From the NCBI RefSeq assembly GCF_030272615.1, contig NC_081407.1, positions 98,377,897 through 98,441,896 of the forward strand: a stretch of DNA of 64,000 nucleotides, in the 5' to 3' direction. The first letter of the stretch is position 1, and the number at the start of each line of letters is the position of its first letter. The stretch is from Cryptomeria japonica. Its lineage: Eukaryota; Streptophyta; Pinopsida; Cupressales; Cupressaceae. Below the pieces are notes generated by a model. That model was not told where the DNA came from, ran no database searches, and saw only the letters and a list, made by a program, of their open reading frames with translations. Positions 47,456-59,530 of the stretch are shown piece after piece. The position numbers and the translations under genes are program-made.

Positions 47456-49463
47456 CTCTTCAAAATATCCTAATTCAAAAATACAAAAAAAAAATCAAGA
47501 AAAAAAAAATTAAAAAAAAATCATTACTTGGTGAAAACCTGGCAAACAGGTGCCTTGTGACAAAAAAATTGAAAACTCAAAAAAGTAAAGAGAAATAATT
47601 CGTCCAACGGTGAAAACCACTTTGGTGGTGTCCTGGACAAGTACCATGGTGAAAACTGGGTGACGGGCACCATGTGTAGAGACATTGCTCCTCCCTCCTT
47701 CAGGATTCCATTTCATCCTTTCACTTTGCACACACTCACAACCTCTTCATCCATAATAAACTTTACACATTCTCATCATGGCTTCTTATTGATCTACTTA
47801 AGATTGGTTAGCCATTCATAATAATCCTTCCTTTTCACCCCTTTCCATCCATAATAAATCAATTCCTATTTGTGGCTAAGGCAAATCCTACGTCTAGTGA
47901 TGGGTGTGGAACTGAGCACATCACATGTTTCGAGGAGTATAGTTTCTTTCAATTTTCTTCAGTCTATCAGCACATAATCCATAATAAAGAAACACTTGCA
48001 TCACCAATCTGCAATAAAGTTTCATCTTTTCTGTAATAAAGTATCAGTTTCATGGATTCAATCAGTTTCAGATGAGACACAAATACAACAACAATGGAAT
48101 TTCAACAAATCAAATCTTTCAACAGACTCAGACAACATTATGTCTCAGTGCTATCAAAACATTCTGATAGTAAACATTGTGACCACAGTCAAATAGACTT
48201 ATGCAAGTGACAAGAGACACTAAACTTGAGGACTACAGTTGATGTTGGTGTCGAGTCTTGGTTTGTGGATTGTCTCTTAGTAATGCTATGAATTGTCCAA
48301 GGATAAGAGGACACTATGAGTCTAGTATGAACTAGGGCATTCTTTGTTTGCAACTGTCTGATCTTCATGCAAACAGATACAATGACTTTCTAGGTCGAAC
48401 ATATACCTGGATTGTCATAACCTATTTGCCACAATAAATCTCAATGATGATAACGCACAAGAAGCTCTTTCACTTTCATATCTTCTATCTTCCATGCCCC
48501 TTTCTTGTTTGACTTCCATCATCCTTCTTGAGTCCGTGTAGCCCGCTATCACATGACTAAGTATAATGACACAACAAAAATATTTGCATTTCATGTAGTT
48601 TGCACCTACATTACCACATATTTATCATTTGATACATATATATAGATATCAAAATTCCACCACATCTTGCACACAACACATATTAGCACATTTTACATTT
48701 TCATCACATAAATAGTCATTTGCAATATCATATTCATCTGCATTTCATACATTCACATTGGCATAACATATAAAACATAAAAGAACAAAAATATTGCATT
48801 ACATCATGTACATATTTGCATCCATATCATAATCATCACATAGAAACATACATCACATAAGTACACATGCATATAGTTGTCGCAAAGATGAATCATCTCA
48901 TATATATATCAAAATCAATATTGCCATGATACAATCATGTCAAAATACATATGGCTACAATCACCCGAAGGTGTCTACATCATCATACAAAATGGTACAG
49001 AAACTGATACATAGGGAGCCCTCTAAGGCTATGATGAACACCCTCCCTCAGAGCCGATTGACCTCGATGAATTCTAAGCCCTAGAAGAACCCATCTCAGG
49101 ATCATCTCTCCTGCCCCCTCTATCTGGTAGTGGTGGAGGACCCCTAACCCCACCGCTAGACACCTGTCTCTTGTCTCTCCCTCCAGAGGTCGTCATAGTC
49201 CACGATGGTCTCTGGAAGCTCCTAGCCCACTGATCTGGTGGCACCACTCCATAGTATAGGTCTCTTCAGTAGCCTATCTCCTCCCCTGCCCACACAACAT
49301 AGGCATATCCTGCCCTTGTATCCTCTGTTGCCTACCTCCCTACCCTCAGTGTTGTCTCAGCCTCTGTATACAAATGAATAGCCTATTCCCTCTCCCACTT
49401 AGTGTCCCTTAGCTTTCTCCTAAGCTTAGCTGTCTCCCTCTCCAGATCCTGGATCTCATCTGC
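47456..49463 (+). other. G2 3' non-coding region
   Basis: It parallels G1 18710-20640: three TGGTGAAAAC blocks, a CAT-rich low-complexity stretch (48590-48860), then sequence antisense to the C-terminal part of the PMD remnant. On the minus strand 49440-49330 reads a charged, coiled-coil-like DEIQDLERETAKLRRKLRD after a stop. Confidence 0.6.
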
Positions 49464-50459
49464 CTATCCATGGCAGATATCCCTCAAGGATAGTAGCTCA
49501 TCCTCCTCCTCTCTCCCCTCACCTTTTCCCTGTGGCTGCTCTTGTGGCTGCACATGTCCTGCCCTCATCTCTAATCCCGAATCTTGAAACTCTTGTCTCA
49601 GTGCATCCCTGTCTCTGTCTCGATCGTAAGGAACCAACTCCCCATTGATCGGTATCCTCAATATCCTAGACACATCCTCCAAAGTGACTGTCATCTCACC
49701 CATCAATAAATGAAATGTGCAATTCTCTGAGTGCTATCTCTCAGTTTATGCAGTCAACAATCCCATGTTCACCCGAAACTTAGGCATATACATAATATAT
49801 TGCAGGCCCATAGCCTCAACTGCTTCTCTATCCTCGAATGTCAGCTCTGCTCGCAAACTCTGAGTCGATGAGAATCTCTCTCATGACTCTAGCATAGGTA
49901 AGTCCTCCTGCAGTCAAGCAAATCAACTATGTCAATCCTAGTAGCATTCCCTATTCATCACAAAGTGCTGCTCTTTTTAGTACTCCCTGTTCATCACAAA
50001 GTACTACGTTTTGGTACTCCATGTTCATCACAAAGTGCCTTGATCTATCCTATCCTAGGGCCTCTACTTGAGTGTATCCTCTTGAGTAGTTTCCTAATCG
50101 ACAACGTATGTTCTATCACAAAATTGTCAATCCTAGCCCTATCTGCTTTTCTAGTCTTCCCTAGAGGACGTTCTTGAGTGTATCCTCTTAGTAGCTTATC
50201 TAATCGACAATGTATGTTTATCACATAATTGTCGATTCAACCTTGAAGACATAAATGCGCATTCATGACACAAACATGCCTTAACATTTTCCCCCCTACT
50301 TGACATAACTAGAGCACATTTATTTCACTACCTAGCATGCATTTATGACAACAATTAATGCAGCAAGGTACAAGAAGGTTTTGCAGTACTCACTGGCTCT
50401 CCTGCCTCTGCTAGCCTCTGAAATCGGCGAACACGATCAAATCTGTGAACCAATGCCAT
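49464..50459 (-). pseudogene. Antisense PMD gene remnant in G2
   Basis: Exon 1 (50459-50394, minus) is fully open (MALVHRFDRVRRFQRLAEAG) and ends before GTGAGT. Exon 2 starts at 49907 after CTGCAG. It gives MGEMTVTLEDVSRILRIPIN, then a Gln/Glu/Gly-rich stretch and LSLRDICHG. Stops appear early in exon 2 (near 49883) and before the MGEM block. The intron is about 486 bases and holds three GTTCATCACAAAG repeats. The same exon structure in G1 shows the gene was acquired before the copies separated. Confidence 0.75.
49938..50040. repeat. Three-copy repeat in the G2 PMD intron
   Basis: Three units of ACTCCCTGTTCATCACAAAG type, the counterpart of the seven copies in G1. Confidence 0.8.
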
Positions 50460-50783
50460 CGCTGCTAACTGTTGACTACTCTCTACTCTCTTTGCACTCT
50501 GATCTCTTGGATGTGTGGATGACAATGAGGATGTTTTCCCTCGTAGCCTATCTTATAGACTACCCTAGCCCTCGTCTCTCGAGTCAGTCTTCTTTATCCT
50601 GTGACTCTGTCACTCTATCTTGTCAATCCATTCTAGCCTTTCTTTCTTATCGAGAGATTGTCTGCAATCTTTTCATACATTTTCATCCAATCTCTCGAGG
50701 AGGCATATCATTCCCATCTTAGGGAGACTTTGTATCACTTCATCTTATCTTCTTTGAAATAACGCAACAAGCTGCATTATCTC

Positions 50784-50797
50784 ATAGAGGGGCAAAA
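50784..50797 (+). other. G2 polypurine tract
   Basis: ATAGAGGGGCAAAA directly before the 3' LTR. Confidence 0.9.
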
Positions 50798-51609
50798 TGT
50801 AGACACCTAAAATTGTCTTGTCTAATTAAATAAATATTTTATTTATTTAATTATTTTAGCCTAATTCTTCTATTAATTAGATAAATCTTTATTTATTTAA
50901 TTAATTCATTTATCCTCTTCTAGCCTTATTTCTCATTTAAATAAATACTATTATTTATTTAAATTGTCCCTTTTCTTAAATTAAATAAATACCTTTATTT
51001 ATTTAATTGATCTCACTTCTTCGATTAATTAATTAAATTTTTATTTATTTAATTAATGCATTAACCTTTTCTACCTATGAGACATGTCATTCATCTCTTA
51101 ATTCCTACACTACCTACCCTTTCATTATTTTCTTATTTTCTCTACCTACCCTCTAATCTTAGCTGACCATTTATCTTTTACACCTCTCAATCTTATCCCT
51201 CCATTTTTTACATCGTCTTCTATATAAGAGGATACTTCTCTCATTATCAACCCTAATAAGCGAATCAATCTAATCATTCTAATTGATCTTTGAATCCCCG
51301 ACTACTCTAGCATTCAAACTTTCATATGCGATCAAGCCTATGTGCAACCACATTTCCATTTTTGTTGAGCTCTTGTGCACACATAAAATCTAAGAGCAAA
51401 TATATCAAGCAAGACCAATGGAGATAAGAAGAATGGAGATCCAAACCCTATTGGACATGTGATGGTATAATCTTGCTGATTTCATTTGATTTTCATTGTC
51501 TTAGGTAATCTTCATATGTTATGGTGGATCTTTGTTGTGTTAGGCTAGGGTTTTGTGGTTGAATTCATTTAGTCTTTCAATATTGTTGTTTCCACTTTCA
51601 CCATAAACA
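50798..51609 (+). repeat. G2 3' LTR
   Basis: 812 bp, TGTAGACACC to CATAAACA. The palindrome array is better preserved here than in the 5' copy. Confidence 0.95.
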
Positions 51610-51614
51610 GATAC

Positions 51615-51642
51615 CACTGGGAAATTTAAAAAAAACATAAAA
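51615..51642 (+). mobile_element. SINE, right end with A-rich tail
   Basis: The continuation of 33398-33660 after G2. It ends in an A-run interrupted by CAT, followed by the SINE target duplication. Confidence 0.65.
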
Positions 51643-52533
51643 AACAAATACTATCTCCTCATTGTCATCTTCTTCTGATTCATCATCGGTCTCACCTTCA
51701 TCCACTTCAACATAACAATGTTTCTTGCTTTTCCCTTTGAATCTCCTAAACTTATCTTTCTTATCGGCATTAGGGCAGTTAGCAACCATGTGCCCAATCT
51801 TACTACAAGTGAAACACTTCAAAGGTAATTTACCTTTATATTTACCTGTTCCTCTAGGGAATCTTCTAGCCAGTAATGCCTCAAGTTCCATTAGATGATC
51901 TTGATCATCACCATCACCTCTGCTACCGCCATGACTAGACCTGCAGTCATGATTATGATTATGACAAACATCTTTTCCTTTCCTTGCTGATGTATCAGTT
52001 ACTGAAGCCTTAACAGAAGATTCAAAAGGTTTGGAAACACTGTTATCAAAACTGTTAAGTTCAAATGTAGTTTACTTTCCAATTAAAGAATCAACAATAA
52101 CTTTATCTTTTGAAATGGACTTCAGTTCTTGAATAGAAAACACTCTGATAGAATAATGCGGTAAAAGAGTTCTAAGAATTTTGCTAACAATAGTATCATC
52201 TTCAATCTTACCTCCAACACTCTTTATTCCACCTACAACTTCCTTAATCCTTTGTCCATATAGAGTTATGTTCTCACCGTCAACCATTTTCATATCATCA
52301 AATTTTCCTCTCAGTCTCTCTTCCTTTGCCCTTTGTACATGTTCATCTCCTCCATAGATTAACTTTAATTTCTCCCATACTTCATTTGTAGTTTCTGATC
52401 CATGAACATCAATATATTTAGAGTCAGACAAAGTACTTACAATTGCTTCAAGAGCCTGTATGTTTTCTTGTTGTTGTTTGAGCTCATCCGGTGTCAAGGG
52501 ACTGGTAGTAGGAGGAACATATTGGTTGGCCAT
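51643..52533 (-). pseudogene. C1 gag
   Basis: The minus strand gives a copia Gag core (ALEAIVSTLSDSKYIDV, LRGKFDDMKMVDGENITLY) and a zinc knuckle CFTCSKIGHMVANC (CX2CX4HX4C) near 51800, followed by a basic then acidic stretch. A stop or frameshift separates the two halves near 51900-52070. The N-terminal DGTNY box seen in C2 and C3 is not found, so the ATG at 52533 may not be the true start. The element is cut by C2 just upstream. Confidence 0.8.
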
Positions 52534-52551
52534 TTGATGAAATTGATTATT

Positions 52552-55268
52552 TGTTGCATTTATGTTTTTTCATTGATGCCAACACTAGATGTTTGGATGC
52601 TTTACTGACACCCTTCTGGTCCTAGTAGGTTGAGTGGTTTATGGTTGATTTGGATTCAGCATGATCTGGTAGGATCCGATATGATTTACTGATGGAATTG
52701 GATTGTTCATAATACTCATGCTCATATTCAATCAGTTGGTTTTGGTCTGTTGATCAGATGCTATCATGTTTGCTTAGAAGCTTGGTTTTTGGTTCCGGTG
52801 AGGGTTTCATCGGTAGAGCTTTTGATGAAGATATTTGATGAATTGCATAAGTGGTGTTGGTGCATCTTTTGGTGGAGTTTTAGGATGTTGTTGGTGATCA
52901 TGTTCAAGACTTGGTGGATTAAGATCATTGTGTTGGCAATATAGCATTATAACAGACAATGAAAGATTGTTGGCATTTCATAAGGATATTGAGAAGGTTG
53001 TTGACGATTATGGATATAACTGATTAAGGATGTTTACTGTCTTGATATTATTATTTTTTCATTGATGTCAAGAAATTGATTTTCTAATTCAGTATGATGT
53101 TGCCATATCTTGAGAAGTATGATTTGAAGAGTATATAGATGTCGGTAAAAGACACAAGAAAGAATATGATGAATAAGGTATTCAATGGGAAACTATTACC
53201 GAGTTAGACAATGATGAGATCATGATGTTTCAGATTGTTTTAACATCATACACATGTTGTAAATTGTAAAGGTTAATACTATACTATGTTATCAAGCAAA
53301 GAACCTAGTCGGTAAACCCCAAGGTTATCGCTATCGATTAATGAAGGCAGAATGTCTACCGAGTGAAGTTTAGTATTCACCGAGTTGTAACCGAGCTATA
53401 ACATAATGCATTAAATGTTTACATGTGTTATTTAATGAAGGAAGCTGATGAGCTGGAACTGATTAAATGATTGGTATGTCGTGGATGAAGTTTTTTAACG
53501 AATCTAAGGCAATGAAAAGTCGCCATGAAGATCTACAGCTCAGATTGAACTGCAATACCCTGGCACAAGTTCCAAGACTAATATGCAAGTTCCAAGGTGG
53601 GGTAAAACATTTTCAGATTGAAAGATGCATTGAACCTGGACAAGATAGAAGATCTGATGGCTATGATTGATCATGGGAAATGTGATCAAGGAGATTAAAC
53701 GATTACCTAATTGTTTATAAATAGGAAATTGTTGATAAACAATGTATGCGGGCAAGTGTATGCACACGGATGCTACATAGTGATTACTGAGCACAAAAGC
53801 TTAAAGACCTGTTAGAATAACAGAGTATAGAAGCCCAGTAGATGGACAAGATTAGTTCTATGTCTAGATTGTATTTAACAAATAGGAATCTGCTTTAGCA
53901 TTTTTAGATGTGAAGTTGCAGATAGATTTTTATTATTGTTATTTTGTGAAAGTGACGGAAAATCTCTTAATCGAGTGGACTTAACAGTCTTATTTGTAAA
54001 ACCCTCTAGCAAGGTGACATTCTGATTGAGTGTTTGAAATCCTTTAACAAGGTCACTTCTAACAAGGTGAAGATCCTAACAGATCTGAGGGAAATCCCTT
54101 AACCGGGTCACATCTAGAAATGTGTTTGTAATATTTAACAGGATTTGCTTTTAACCGAGCATACTCTAGAAGAGTATATTTCTTAGTGGGTCCAAAATCC
54201 CATAGTGGTTTTTCCCTATTTGGGTTTCTACGTTAAATCTAGTGTTATGAGGTTTATGATGTTTATATGCTTTTGAGTTTGCATGTTTAACAGTTTTGGT
54301 TTTATTACTGAAGTATATGTTACCGAGGTTGAATCTGATGTTTTTATGGAAGATTAAGTTTGTATGATTCACCCCCCCCTCTCATCTTGTTGGCTATTGG
54401 ATTTGTACTTATATTAAGTATCAGAACTATCACATTGTTGTAGCATGTGGACCTATACTAGGTCTCAGTTGATCTAGGTTATGGATCGACATTAATGCAA
54501 CATGTGGACTAGACCTGTTGATACATTTTTGGGATATCTTATGTGTTGGATATTATTTGTTTGGTCTAAGGTTGACATGGTTTGTAATTATGTAATTGGT
54601 TTATTATTTGGTGGTCAACCTAATTGTTTATGGTCGAGGGTATGTATATATAGATGTAAGATCTCATTGTAGATTATCATGGTTATGTTAGAGCTCATGG
54701 TCAAGGGATGTAATGTCCGAATAATGTAATATCATTCAAGCAGAGGATTTGGTTGATCATTGGAGATTGTATTGGGTTTATGTAAGAGGATTTAGTCCTC
54801 CAGTATTGAGCTTAACCAAAACTGTACTCAGGCATAGGAGATGCTATCTTTTGCAGCTCAACACTTCTCCAAATTGTAGTATGGATTTGTATGTAGTCAG
54901 TGAGACTCCTTTTGTGATGAGCACTGTGCTCTTGGTTGTTTTCCTTCCTACAAGTGCAGGCCCCTCAATTGTAATTCACATACTTACTGCAAAAGTATTA
55001 TCTGACTATGGGTAGGCTTCCCACTGCGGTTTTTCCCTTTACTGGGTTTTCCACGTACAAATCTTGGTGTCATGTGGATGGTATTTATTTTGTGATTATT
55101 GTTTATGCTTAATTGGTTTAACTACTATTCTAGTATTTGGTTTAAGCATTCTGGTATTAATTTTTTGGGTTTTGGTATTAAAGTTTTAATTTCTAATAGT
55201 TCTGGTAATCTGTGACAACTGATTCACCCCCCTCTCAGTTTTATTTTGGTTATTTGAACTGTCGAACA
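52552..55268 (+). repeat. C2 5' LTR, split by solo LTR S2
   Basis: Parts 52552-52930 and 54438-55268, together about 1.2 kb. It starts TGTTGCATTT with the TTTTTCATTGATGCCAACA block. It ends with GCGGTTTTTCCC...GGGTTTTCCACG, then the C-rich ATTCACCCCCCTCTCAG, and TGTCGAACA. Related to the C3 LTR. A TATA-like TATATATAG lies at 54645-54653. Confidence 0.75.
52931..54432 (+). mobile_element. Solo copia LTR S2 inside the C2 LTR
   Basis: Begins TGTTGGCAAT, ends AACTATCA, flanked by CATTG on both sides (52926-52930, 54433-54437). It carries repeated CTAACAAGGTGA / CTTAACCGGGT motifs (54000-54150) and GTGGTTTTTCCC...GGGTTTCTAC (54210-54235), like the C1 LTR. No internal coding part adjoins it. Confidence 0.8.
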
Positions 55269-55270
55269 AT

Positions 55271-55282
55271 TGGTATCAGAGC
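55271..55282 (+). other. C2 primer-binding site
   Basis: TGGTATCAGAGC, the standard initiator-methionine tRNA complement of plant copia elements, two bases after the LTR end. Confidence 0.95.
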
Positions 55283-55326
55283 TTTGGTCCTCTCTATAGA
55301 AAGCTTAACCACTTGAGGAAGATTCT

Positions 55327-57607
55327 ATGGCGACTAACAGTTCAAGTTCATCCAGTTCATCTAGAGCTATCTTTCGGAGAGATATTCCTAGGCTTGATGG
55401 AACAAATTACACAATATGGAAGATTCAGATGGAGACTCATCTGAGAAGTCTTGGCAAGAAGATTTGGGAGATCACACAGAATGGTGTCACACCTTATAAT
55501 CCAACATCTGGCAATCCTCCTCTAGAAAACCTAGATAAGGAGCTTGATAATTATTGTAGAGCAAGAGAAGCCATCTTCTGTGTACTTTCTGACCAACAAA
55601 TAATGAGATTAACTAACAAATCATCTAGAAAGGCTATATGGGATAAGTTGGAGACTCTTAATGAAGGTGACCTTACAGTAAAGATTGCTAAACTTTATGG
55701 TTATTAGGTAAGATATGAAAGACTAAAGATGGAAGAAGATGAAAGGATTGCTGCATTTATGGAAAGGGTAAATTTGATTGTTATGGGAATTCAATGTTGT
55801 GGCGGAACTCTGAGCGAAGATGAAATTATTTCAAAAGTTTTGAGAGCCCTACCACCGACTTATAAAATGAAGGCTATAGTTGATACTTTGGTTGGGAAAC
55901 TATCTGCTTTTGAGCTTGAAGAATTTGGACCTTCTGGAGCTGTGAAGACTGAACCTCCTTTTCATGCATCTACATCTATAACCGGTAAGCAAGATTGGAA
56001 AGATTTATATACAAAGGAATTAGAAGATATGAAGAGAGAAGATGATGAGTTTGAGCAACTTGAAGCACTATTTTCTAGAAGAGTACCTAAAGGACCGATA
56101 GGAAGTAAGTATGAAGGAAAAGCACCTTTTAAATGTTTTGCATGTAATAAGATTGGTCATTTTGCATCTAGATGTCCTAAAATGAATTCAAGATTTGAAG
56201 AAAGAGTTAAAAGATCATTTAAGCCTAACCTTGGATATCAGAACAAGTATAAGTATAGGAAAAAAAGAGACAAGTCATGCTATATAGCAGATGAGGAAGG
56301 CATTACTGATTCTAATGATGAACCAACAAAAGACTCTACTAGTCGTTCTGACAATGGAAAGGAATGGGTGTTCCTGGCTATCAAGGAAGATGATCCGACA
56401 CTGGAAGAGAATGTACCTGAAGAGAAGGCACTTGATGCTAAAATTGAAGACAAGGATGAATGGGTAATTGACAATAGTTGTTCACATCATATGACTAGAG
56501 ATAAGGGAAGTTTCTATCTTTGCAAAATGACGGTCTAGTTAGATCAAAGGAAAATGAACTATATCATAAGATGGTAAGAACAATACTAACAATGTTTATT
56601 ATGTTGAAGGTTTGAAGCAGAATCTTTTGAGTGTAGGACAATTGGTGGATTAGGGATTTCAATTACAGTTCAAGGATGGAAAATGCAAAATCATTAACAA
56701 ATCTGGTTTAGAGATTGCAACTAGTACATCGACAAAAGGTAACATATTTCATTTGAATTTTGGTGAGAAGACATGTTTGATTACACAAATTGATGAGAGT
56801 TGGCTATGGCATAAAATGTTGTGTCATGTGAATTTTGATTGCATTGTAAAGATTAGTTCAACTAAGGCAGTTAGGGATATACCTAAGACTATCAAGCCCT
56901 ATAATCTAGTATGTAAAGAATGTCAAATGGGTAAATAGGTCAACACCTCTTTTAGGAGTATACAAGATAAATCAAATGATGTTCTAGATCTTAATCATAC
57001 TAATTTGTGTGGCCCTGCTAGAGTTAAAAGTTTCCAAGGTGATAAATATTTCATGCTAATCATTGATGAATATTCTAGAATGATGTGGGTTACTTTTCTA
57101 AAAGAAAAATCTGAAGCATTTAAAAAGTTTAAAATCTTTAAGGCTAAAGTGGAAATTGAGACAAGATTGAAGATTAAATGTTTGAGGTCATATCATGGTG
57201 GAGAATTCACATTCGGTGAGTTTAATAAATTTTGTGAGAAGCATGGTATAAGAAGACAATTTTCTACTCCCCAAACATCTTAGTAGAATGGAGTTGTGAA
57301 AATGAAGAACAACACTATCTTGGATGTTGATAGAACAATGATGATGGAAGCTAGTCTACCTCATATCTACTGGAGAGAAGCAGTGAGCACAATGGTTTAT
57401 ACATTCAACAGAGTACACATCAAAGGAGAACTTGGTAAGAAACCTTATGAATTATGGTTTGGCAGTATACGTACAGTTAAGTATTTCAAAATATTTGGTA
57501 GTAAATGTTATATCAGGAGAAATGATATCATTGGCAAATTCGATCCTAGATATGATGAAGGCATATTTGTTGGTTATTCTAATGAAAGCAAAGCATATAG
57601 ATGTTAT
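55327..57607 (+). pseudogene. C2 gag-protease-integrase, truncated by G3
   Basis: Gag starts MATNSSSSS with LDGTNYTIWKIQMETHL, a stop near 55705, GGTLSEDEIISKVLRALPP, and a zinc knuckle CFACNKIGHFASRC. The protease motif is DNSCSHHM, with the catalytic DSG changed. Integrase: HKMLCHVNFDC, then a core in which the first Asp is Asn (HTNLCGPA), IIDEYSRMMWVTF, and GYSNESKAYRCY, where G3 cuts in. Stops and at least one deletion near 56530 break it. RT and RNase H would lie beyond G3. Confidence 0.85.
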
Positions 57608-59116
57608 TGTAGTCACATAAATCTGTCCACTTAATTAAATGGATATTTACTATTTATTTGACTATTTAACCACTAGTCATCAGTTAATTAAATTAATATT
57701 TAATTAAATCATCCTCAAACTCTTCTGCTATTAACTAAATAAATTATCCAATTTATTTAAATTAATTCATTAAACCACATCCCAAATCAATTAAATGAAT
57801 AAAACATATTTATTTAATTTAACCCCTTTCCTCCTTTAAATAGATAAATTAAATATTTATTTAAATCCCTAAACTACTCCCCCCCCCCTTGCATTCTCCT
57901 ACAAATGCAAGTTGCACCTATTTTGTTGAAATAAATGAATTTTATTTTAATTAAAATCCTATTTTCTCTCACCCACCAAACCCACTTGCATCCTAAATCC
58001 CCTTCTAGACTCTTCTAACCACTTTCAAAATTCTTCTAAACCATTCTAATTAGCCTAATCCATTTCCTAAATATTGTCACATTCCTAAGCAACTTGAAGT
58101 CACTTCTCAAAGCCTCCAAAGTCTTTGAAAAGTATTAAATGTTTTATGTCTCTAACAAGTTAACCCCTAAAGTCTTCCAAACCATTAAAGGTTCTTACAT
58201 AACCATTTATGGCTCTTACATGACCATTAATGGTTAACTCAACTCACCCAAATGGTTAGAGACTTTCCCTCTAACTCAACCTCCATTTAACTCATGGGCC
58301 TCTTCAAGCATTAATTGATTTAACCATGGTTATCCTCACTAACTCTTACACAAGATTTTATCCATTGGATAAAGGAATTATTCATTGGATAATGAATTTA
58401 TTGATTCAACTCAAGCCTAACCTTACCTACTAAGGTAAACTTCAAGTCATGTCAAGAATTTAGTGCTTCTTCCCTCTCCTCTCAAGCCATCTCATGTTGA
58501 AATTTGTCATCCTGGGATTGGGTTGAAAGCCTTCACATGGATCATAAACCCATCAATCATGACCCTTGTTGAGATTACTCAATCTCAACCATCCATTGCT
58601 CCAATTTACCTATAAATAGAGCTCTCATTTTCAATCATCTATCATCTAGCCATAATCCAAGATTTTCTTGTATGCATCTAATTTATAGTGAAATTTAAGA
58701 GAGCATTTTAGGAGCCATCTAATTTACATTGTTATTTTGGTTAAAATCAATATAGCTTAATTAGCTGCTTTCTCATATCTAGTTTGCTTGCATTTGCATA
58801 ATCTTTTCAATCATTTTAATAAATATTTAATCTCCATAAGACATCCATAATAGTGCAAAAGCTACTGAGAGCTACACTCATGTGGAACTTGGAGAGGAGA
58901 GGAACAAGGGAGGAGTAGCTATGAGCATTTTGGAGAGCATCTGGGAGGGTTTAGTGTCTTTCCTTCGTCTTTGTATGCTTTCTATAAAATGTTTGATATC
59001 TCTCTTGATATGCTTGCTTAGGATTGTAGTTTCATTTCTATTTTGTTTTTGATTATACACTAACATCATTAACATGTGTTCTTGTGTCTCCTAACAATCC
59101 TTTTTGCAGTGCATCA
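57608..59116 (+). repeat. G3 5' LTR
   Basis: TG...CA, about 1.51 kb, ending CAGTGCATCA. Palindromic AT motifs near the start are degenerate compared with G1. Confidence 0.7.
58611..58620 (+). promoter_or_regulatory. TATA box of the G3 LTR
   Basis: TATAAATAGA, a strong plant TATA match, 1.0 kb into the LTR and 500 bases before the primer site. Confidence 0.7.
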
Positions 59117-59118
59117 TT

Positions 59119-59157
59119 TGGTGAACCCAACGTGAATCGAACACGCAACCTTCTGAT
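59119..59157 (+). other. G3 primer-binding site, extended tRNA-Trp complement
   Basis: Starting TGGTGAACCC two bases after the LTR, the sequence follows the complement of plant nuclear tRNA-Trp(CCA) through the acceptor stem, the T arm (GTGAATCGAACACG) and into the anticodon arm (CAACCTTCTGAT). By eye this is 38 of 39 bases, the single difference at 59129. The tRNA sequence is recalled, not retrieved. Confidence 0.75.
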
Positions 59158-59204
59158 TAGGTTCAAACTACTAACTTTTTGAATTGTTGAAATTGCCACA
59201 CAGG

Positions 59205-59530
59205 TTGCGCTTTAGCGCTATTGAACATGCTTTAGCACCTTTGAAACCTGGAGTTTTAGTGCTTCTGTCTTTCATTTAGCTCTTTTGTCTATATATTAGT
59301 GCCTTTGTCCATGTATTAGCACTATTGACAGTTAAATAGCGCTATTGCAACTAGTTTAGCGCTTTTGCGCTCTCTGTTTGACAGAATTTTCATTTTGTTT
59401 AACAGATTTGTTTAGCGCTTTTGTCAATCTTATAGCGCCTTTGGCATTCTTTTAGCGCTTTTGTATGTCATCTAGCACATTTGTGGTAAATTAGCACTTT
59501 TGTGTTTACACATAGTAGAGCTATTGTCAT
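59205..59530 (+). repeat. G3 leader repeat cluster (TTTAGCGCTTTTGT units)
   Basis: About fifteen copies of TTTAGCGCTTTTGT or relaxed forms (TTAGCACTTTTGT, ATAGCGCTATTG) recur every 18-28 bases directly after the primer site. The core AGCGCT is palindromic and contains CpG. The position equals cluster 1 of G1. Confidence 0.85.

Larger units (their letters stand above)
33661..51609 (+). mobile_element. Ty3/gypsy element G2 (G1 family), interrupted by LINE L2
   Basis: 812-bp LTRs at both ends and a perfect duplication GATAC (33656-33660, 51610-51614). Same layout as G1: primer site, leader, gag-protease-integrase-tail ORF (now broken), antisense PMD remnant, polypurine tract. The LTRs are roughly 95 % identical by eye, so G2 is older than G1. 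The shared absence of RT, RNase H and integrase core means the deletion predates both copies. Confidence 0.9.
28259..52551 (-). mobile_element. Ty1/copia element C1 (minus), heavily nested
   Basis: On the minus strand the pieces appear in copia order: gag (52533-51643), protease (33382-33107), integrase (32946-31986), reverse transcriptase (31803-30790), RNase H (30720-30251), polypurine tract, 3' LTR (29897-28259). A SINE carrying G2 separates gag from protease. The 5' end is cut at 52551 by the C2 LTR, so its 5' LTR should lie past the window. In-frame stops and frameshifts show it is dead. Lineage within copia is not certain. Confidence 0.85.

Noticed and set aside
59119-59157. A tRNA-Trp gene on the minus strand
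   Set aside because: Only the 3' half is present, without the D arm, and it sits two bases after an LTR end, so it is a primer-binding site.
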